Source: JABDFW01 sp035550215 (lineage in GTDB: Bacteria; Bacteroidota; Bacteroidia; Chitinophagales; Chitinophagaceae). From it: a stretch of 64,000 nucleotides of DNA. Positions 59,333-64,000 of the stretch are shown piece by piece. Position numbers and translations under genes: made by a program. Within the stretch, counting starts at the first letter, position 1; the number at the start of each line of letters is the position of its first letter. The notes below the pieces were generated by a model. It was given only the letters and a program-made list of their open reading frames with translations. It was not told where the DNA came from and did no database searches. The stretch is from contig DASZPM010000004.1 of assembly GCA_035550215.1 (NCBI GenBank), forward strand, positions 124,001 through 188,000. Direction: 5' to 3'.

Positions 59333-62142
59333 TCTTTTTTCTTTTGAACCACAGTGATTTTTTTTCTCTTTACTATAACATCTCCATTAAAATCCGTGCC
59401 CTCGATAACAGCGGTATATGTAGTTGGGTTATCTGCTGCGAAAAAAAATATTTTGGCTTCTCCAGTTGAATCGGTAATAATATTAGGTTCCCAATAAATG
59501 GTTGTACGAACATCCGGGAAATGGTCGCCAGTGTCTTTTACTGCATAGCGTGGGCTATAAAATTTTGCAGGCCAGCTAAATGGAACACCCCGGTACAAAT
59601 AAACACCCGGCGTAAATTGTGGTACTGGCCCCTTACCGCTACGGGTTGTTATTTCTATAAACGCGAAGCCAAAGGTCGTCCAATCAATCGTTATTTGCTC
59701 ATTGGCAGGAATAAAGCGTCTTATATACTCTGTATTGTATTTGAAAGATTCATTCACCTCAATGCCTTTAATGTCTTCTGCTTTGTATAGCTGCAGGTAT
59801 GTTTTTAAATCCTCAAGAGAAGAAAAATGATAGATGTCTTGAAGTTGAATCCCGTCAAAAACAAGCCTTACCCATTTATAACCAATATAATACCATTTGA
59901 AATTGGCATAAGGGAATATTTTTACCCGCAGGTTTGGCACTTTCGTTTCCAATATTTCGTCAAGTGTTTGTTTTCCCGCCTTTTCCATATCAGTCTCATC
60001 AAGCACCAAATCCGCATTACCACTGCCGTTGAGATTTTGTGAATCTTGTACCTTTTTTTTGCCATAAACTGTTACCGGTGCCAACGTCATTCCTTCGGTG
60101 AGTTTTTTATCTAATACCTGTTTTGCCTGTGCAAAAGCAATAAGTGTGGTATCTGTATTTACATACCACGGTAATGTTAAAGGTGCAGGCGGCATAATAA
60201 ACGCGGGTGGTGCTACATCATCTACCGAAATGCCAACATTAAAACTTTTACCATGCTTATTTCTTGCCTGTATGGTGAAGATTGGTGTATCAAGGGCTGG
60301 AAAGCCTTCAAAAACAAATCTTCCCTTATCATCTGTCGAAGTGTCCAGCAACAAGGGGGGATTTTTGCTTAGCAGGCTTATCTCTGTATGTGACAATCCT
60401 TTTTTAAAAATATTGGTGACTGTGCCTTTGATTGCAATCGCTTTTTCAGGCTCATATTGCAGGGGCGGTTGAGTAAATATATCTTCCCAGCTATAACCCT
60501 TCCAGCCCTGGGTAAGTAACAAGTTGTCAAGCGCTTGCCATACCAGGCTATCCTGCTGTTCTAAATAGTATGCCGGGTCTTCTATATAACCCTTTAAGTC
60601 TGAGGAGAGAAGTATGTATGATATAATGTTTTGTTGGGTATTGAAGTTCTGCCTTACCCGGGCGTCATCGGTTACCGAGAGAGAGAAGCTGCCTTGCAAC
60701 GGCTTTTTACCAGGCCCGGTAAATGAGAGGGTTAATGCAATACTGTCGCGGGGTATGTAAGCAGTGTCGTTCGCAGTAATATTAAGTTTGGCGCTGTCAT
60801 TTAGTGGTATAAATGCAAGGCGTTCGTCAAGTGGCCGGCCTTCTTTTGTAAATAGGGTAAACCGGGCGATGCTTGGCGGGAAAAGCTTTTTAGGAATAGT
60901 ATATCGAGATGTGACGGTGCTATGAAAATCTACATATTGCGTATAGCAAATAACATTCCTGGCCTGACCCACCAACAGGAAACTATCGCCTGTTTTTGGG
61001 GAGCCGGGAGTAGATGACACTAATATATCAATCGAGTCACCGTGTAAGGGATTGTTGACGTGCATTGCCACGCCGCCGGGTTGTACCGCCGGGAGGGCGA
61101 ACTTTTTTTGATCGCCACCCGGCAGGTTTAGGGTAGCTGTATAGTTTTTACCGGCTTCAGGCTGCAGGTTAAAACTACCCATGCCTTTATGCAGCGATGC
61201 AAATTTCGCTACCACGTGGTTGCTGTCGTCTGTTATAATGCCCTGTATATCCCCACCCCTACCATCCTCATCAATCGCTTTAAATGCAACGCGCGCCTGC
61301 AAGCCTGCAACCAGGTAACCACCTTCAGGCATAAACTGTAAGTCAATGTTTTTTGACCGGCCCAACAAAAGCGGGATAACTATTTTTTTTGAAGAGGCTT
61401 TGTCTGTCGCCATTATTGTTGTATGTAAAGGGTTGCCGGGCAGTGTAAAATTTATAGCAGCCACACCTTGCTGCGTGGTTGTAATATTGCTCTTATACAA
61501 AGGTCGCCTGCCAGTTGAAACATTTAATTCAAGTTGCTTGTTGGAGAATGGTTGTTTATCTATAGAAAAGAATGACAGTATGGCGCGTACTGAATCACGT
61601 TCATTTAAATTAAACAATCGAGTATGCGTACTTACGAGCAAAGTATTCGCATCTGCACTTACCACATTAAAGGGATGGGAGAAAAATCCCTCATCGCCAA
61701 AATTGCGTTGCCACATGGTGTAGGCACGTATCGTGTAAGCGCCTATGGTATAATTTTCTTTATCCAGGGAAATATTGCCCCATGTAAAGCCCTCTAATAT
61801 AGGTAGCCTGAACCTGCGTATCACCTCGTTATATTCATTGGCAACTTCAATATACAATATGCTGCTTTGGCCGGATGCTGTTAGATAAGCAGCGTTAAAT
61901 ACATATGCTTTAAACCAAACTGTATCGCCAATTACATAGTCATTCTTGTCGAATTGAAGGTACACTTTCTCATAAGGTCTTTTTATTCTTGCACTGTCAA
62001 CTGCAGCTATAATATCGCGTAAAGGGGCGGTTGCTTTTTGCGCATTAATTATCAGTGTTGCGCATATACACCAAATAATAAGTATGCAGCGTTTTATTTT
62101 ACGGGCAAGGGGCAATATGCATTTTAGGGCGCAGCAATACAT
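59329..62142 (-). CDS. Macroglobulin-like/plug-domain surface protein (paralog A)
   Basis: A 937-residue paralog of the following gene with the same domain order: signal segment (about 16-35), MG2-like domain (EKVYLQFDKNDYVIGDTVWFKAYVFNAAYL), regulatory-like domain, plug-like domain (ADLVLDETDMEKAGKQTLDEIL, LVFDGIQL, AEDIKGIEVNESFKYN) and A2M-like end (TTIYWEPNIITDSTGEAKIFF). The two align almost end to end with frequent identities, so they arose by tandem duplication and diverged. ATGA overlap couples their translation. Possible partners are secreted ligands or TonB machinery; this is inference. Confidence 0.8.
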   Translation of the reverse strand: MYCCALKCILPLARKIKRCILIIWCICATLIINAQKATAPLRDIIAAVDSARIKRPYEKVYLQFDKNDYVIGDTVWFKAYVFNAAYLTASGQSSILYIEVANEYNEVIRRFRLPILEGFTWGNISLDKENYTIGAYTIRAYTMWQRNFGDEGFFSHPFNVVSADANTLLVSTHTRLFNLNERDSVRAILSFFSIDKQPFSNKQLELNVSTGRRPLYKSNITTTQQGVAAINFTLPGNPLHTTIMATDKASSKKIVIPLLLGRSKNIDLQFMPEGGYLVAGLQARVAFKAIDEDGRGGDIQGIITDDSNHVVAKFASLHKGMGSFNLQPEAGKNYTATLNLPGGDQKKFALPAVQPGGVAMHVNNPLHGDSIDILVSSTPGSPKTGDSFLLVGQARNVICYTQYVDFHSTVTSRYTIPKKLFPPSIARFTLFTKEGRPLDERLAFIPLNDSAKLNITANDTAYIPRDSIALTLSFTGPGKKPLQGSFSLSVTDDARVRQNFNTQQNIISYILLSSDLKGYIEDPAYYLEQQDSLVWQALDNLLLTQGWKGYSWEDIFTQPPLQYEPEKAIAIKGTVTNIFKKGLSHTEISLLSKNPPLLLDTSTDDKGRFVFEGFPALDTPIFTIQARNKHGKSFNVGISVDDVAPPAFIMPPAPLTLPWYVNTDTTLIAFAQAKQVLDKKLTEGMTLAPVTVYGKKKVQDSQNLNGSGNADLVLDETDMEKAGKQTLDEILETKVPNLRVKIFPYANFKWYYIGYKWVRLVFDGIQLQDIYHFSSLEDLKTYLQLYKAEDIKGIEVNESFKYNTEYIRRFIPANEQITIDWTTFGFAFIEITTRSGKGPVPQFTPGVYLYRGVPFSWPAKFYSPRYAVKDTGDHFPDVRTTIYWEPNIITDSTGEAKIFFFAADNPTTYTAVIEGTDFNGDVIVKRKKITVVQKKKE

Positions 62143-62199
62143 AAGTCAAAAACAGCAGCAATCATTTTTGGTTTAACAGCCGTAAGTTACAAAAAAAAA

Positions 62200-63885
62200 T
62201 TAATTTTTTGCATAGCCGGGTGGTGTAGCGGGAGGAATAATTAAAGGTTCAATGTGCTTGCCGTCCAGTAATTCTTCTTTTGATTTGGGGCGTATCTTGT
62301 TAAGCCATTTAAAACCTCGTAGCCGTAATTCCTCATGGTTAACCTGCCGCATAGGATAGGCCGTTCCTTCAACATTGCTGCGCAATACTACTTTTTGAGG
62401 TTTTTTATCCTCGTTAAAGTACATATCAATTATGTCGCTCTTTGCTTTGTTCACACTTATAAATTTATTTTCATCGTCCTGCCCGTAATAAACACTTTCC
62501 GCGTTACCCTTTGCCCTTATGTAATTTATATTGCCGTCTTTAAAATAGCCGTTTATTGTTCTTCCCTTAACCTCATTGTAATACAAATCGGTAAGCTTAT
62601 TAATGGCAAGTGCGTTTTCAAATGCATACATGCGGTCGGGTTTTTTGTTCTTTGTAAACAAGTAAATAGTATCGCCTGTAATTTGGTTATCTTTCGACCA
62701 TACAACCGGTTGCTTAAACAGCCGGAAAACAGAGTCTTCAGACGAATAAAAAAGGCTGTCGCCAACGGCTTGCAGTGAGTCGGAAAATACGCGCACATGA
62801 TAATAAGCTTCCAAAAAACGGTCGGTACTGTCTGATCCATTTTGCAAAGCGGAAGAATCTTTTTTAGGAAGTGAGTCCACTACCTGCGGAACATGCCTGT
62901 ATTTTCTCAGGTCAGAAAGCTTTGCTGAATACATGGTATCAGAGGCAATAAAAATTGAATCACCATCCTGCTTAAGCATCATCACTGGTTTCTCTGTTGC
63001 AAGAAATGAGCTTTCTTTTTTGTTTGTTTTCAGGTTATTACAAAGCAGCGTAGCGCCCTGTGCAGTGTCGCGATAAATTACTGTACCCCTCGCTTCGCCA
63101 AATCCAGATGAATCGTAAGCTACCTCGTCAGCATTTAAAAACGTGCTTCCATCCTGTATGTCTGGTCTCTTATCAAAATATGCTTTTTTGTTTTGCTTGT
63201 CGTAATAGCCATCTGTTGTAAAAATCCTGGTATTTTTGCCGCTTGTAATAATTGTTGGCACAATAAAAGTAGCTACATCGGTGTAAGTATTATACAGTAA
63301 TGTGTCAGTCTTTATAGAATAATCGGTGTCATTCATTACCACGTTTTTCTTAAAGTAAACGTCTCTTGTTTCGCCGTAATAAAAAGCTTCTTTGCTGGTA
63401 AGCACTGACCGTTCAGTAACTACTTTGCCTCCTTTAGTGTAAACGCCAGTCTTGCTTTGTACATCATAATCCAGTTCACTGGTAGTAAGTACTCCGCGCC
63501 CGTCAGTCAATTTTACATTTCCCTGCAGGTGCGCTTTTTTTTCTCTCCCCAGGTATTTAAGGTAATCAGAATACGTATGTACGCTGTCTCGGTCATTTAT
63601 ATGCACGTGCCTGAAAGCTTCCAGTGTATTTAGGTTCCTGTTCAAAACAATACTGTCAGCGTAAAATAAAGTGCTGTCTTGTTTTACTTCCGCTCCGCCC
63701 GAAAGAATGGTAAAATTTACAGAATCTTTTTGCAGGAGGTTGAGGCTCGCGGCATTAAGAATTATTATCTGTGTTTTGGAAACGGTATCGGCAGGCGCAG
63801 AATTTTGTTGCGCATGCGTGATAGTTGAATATATAATGAGCAGAGCAAAAAGCCCGGGGTATTTTAGCGCCCTGGAAACATTCAT
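62200..63885 (-). CDS. OstA/LptA-like periplasmic protein
   Basis: A 561-residue protein with a signal peptide (about 1-25, THAQ). The first 230 residues carry OstA/LptA repeats: GGAEVKQDSTLFYADSIVLN, GNVKLTDGRGVLTTSELDYD, GGKVVTERSVLTSKEAFYYGE and KNVVMNDTDYSIKTDTLLYN. These form a beta-jellyroll that carries lipopolysaccharide across the periplasm. The remainder is more divergent, with the same strand rhythm. Its ATG overlaps the stop of the upstream mlaD-like gene, so an envelope lipid-transport operon is likely. Confidence 0.88.
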   Translation of the reverse strand: MNVSRALKYPGLFALLIIYSTITHAQQNSAPADTVSKTQIIILNAASLNLLQKDSVNFTILSGGAEVKQDSTLFYADSIVLNRNLNTLEAFRHVHINDRDSVHTYSDYLKYLGREKKAHLQGNVKLTDGRGVLTTSELDYDVQSKTGVYTKGGKVVTERSVLTSKEAFYYGETRDVYFKKNVVMNDTDYSIKTDTLLYNTYTDVATFIVPTIITSGKNTRIFTTDGYYDKQNKKAYFDKRPDIQDGSTFLNADEVAYDSSGFGEARGTVIYRDTAQGATLLCNNLKTNKKESSFLATEKPVMMLKQDGDSIFIASDTMYSAKLSDLRKYRHVPQVVDSLPKKDSSALQNGSDSTDRFLEAYYHVRVFSDSLQAVGDSLFYSSEDSVFRLFKQPVVWSKDNQITGDTIYLFTKNKKPDRMYAFENALAINKLTDLYYNEVKGRTINGYFKDGNINYIRAKGNAESVYYGQDDENKFISVNKAKSDIIDMYFNEDKKPQKVVLRSNVEGTAYPMRQVNHEELRLRGFKWLNKIRPKSKEELLDGKHIEPLIIPPATPPGYAKN

Positions 63886-64000
63886 GGTTTTACCTGTGTG
63901 TTTGTACTGTCATTCAAAGGCTTTGTTAAGTAATTCCCTTTGTCCTTTCGGCCAAATACTGAAATATTAACATAGCGCCTTGGGTGTGCACGAAGGTCGT
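63882..64000 (-). CDS. Probable MlaD/MCE family protein, C-terminal fragment
   Basis: Thirty-eight residues entering from the right edge, beginning DLRAHPRRYVNISVFGRKDK and ending NTQVKP before TGA. The KxNPKRYVxxSVFG-like end is characteristic of Bacteroidota MCE/MlaD proteins, which carry phospholipids between membranes. The stop overlaps the next start (ATGA). Only the tail is visible, so the assignment rests on this motif and on the lipid-transport neighbour. Confidence 0.6.
   Translation of the reverse strand, partial: DLRAHPRRYVNISVFGRKDKGNYLTKPLNDSTNTQVKP

Noticed and set aside
62335..62778. 147-codon frame antisense to the OstA-like gene
   Set aside because: No domain, and the opposite strand is a clear LptA-like protein.

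Overview
This window looks like core chromosome of a Bacteroidota bacterium, most likely Chitinophagales/Chitinophagaceae. The pointers are genes for type IX secretion and gliding (gldJ, porV), GLPGLI and TonB-dependent receptor families, bacillithiol genes (bshA and a YfiT-type transferase), LytS/LytTR regulation, and promoters of the Bacteroidota type (TAnnTTTG at -7). Family and species are inferred from gene content, not from a marker comparison.

Layout. 1-3.3 kb: the tail of a DUF1573 protein, a PLP aminotransferase and a GloVer-repeat lipoprotein. 3.3-7.2 kb: the most accessory stretch, with a degenerate tandem repeat split by an intact IS4-family element, a two-gene secreted-protein cassette, a broken GIY-YIG gene and a tRNA-Met. 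7.3-16.6 kb: an M28 peptidase, an AraC regulator, a putative outer-membrane protein, a receptor/GLPGLI pair and a divergent LytS/LytTR two-component system. 16.6-20.7 kb: a haem-binding FG-GAP lipoprotein, a Rieske oxygenase, a DUF2061 membrane protein with paired operator-like dyads, and a YciH/SUI1 protein. 20.7-33.9 kb: nadC, gldJ/porV (divergent), ispF-dut-DUF4292-envC-like, bshA, a second M28 peptidase, an RsmI-like methyltransferase, an EI24 protein, a 3-methyladenine glycosylase and a LuxR regulator.

34.2-46.5 kb is the S10-spc ribosomal operon in the order rpsJ-rplCDWB-rpsS-rplV-rpsC-rplP-rpmC-rpsQ-rplNXE-rpsNH-rplFR-rpsE-rpmD-rplO-secY. It has a canonical promoter before rpsJ, a 335-base structured gap before rplC, palindromic repeat inserts in many gene gaps, and terminator-like hairpins on both sides of secY. 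It is not joined to str genes upstream. After map the expected infA/alpha-operon genes are replaced by a flavoprotein.

47.5-64 kb: a flavoprotein, an NTF2-like secreted protein, folC, a TonB-like protein, a small membrane protein, aspartate kinase, a CAP lipoprotein, GNAT, an orphan ABC ATPase, a bacillithiol transferase, a NUDIX hydrolase, two tandem 930-residue macroglobulin/plug surface proteins, an OstA/LptA-like protein and the tail of a probable MlaD protein.

No CRISPR array, prophage, defence island or biosynthetic cluster is visible. The most unusual signals are non-coding: six genes whose promoter core ends 5-6 bases before the start codon (predicted leaderless mRNAs), palindromes between ribosomal genes, an IS at the exact centre of a palindrome, and the dyads before the DUF2061 gene.
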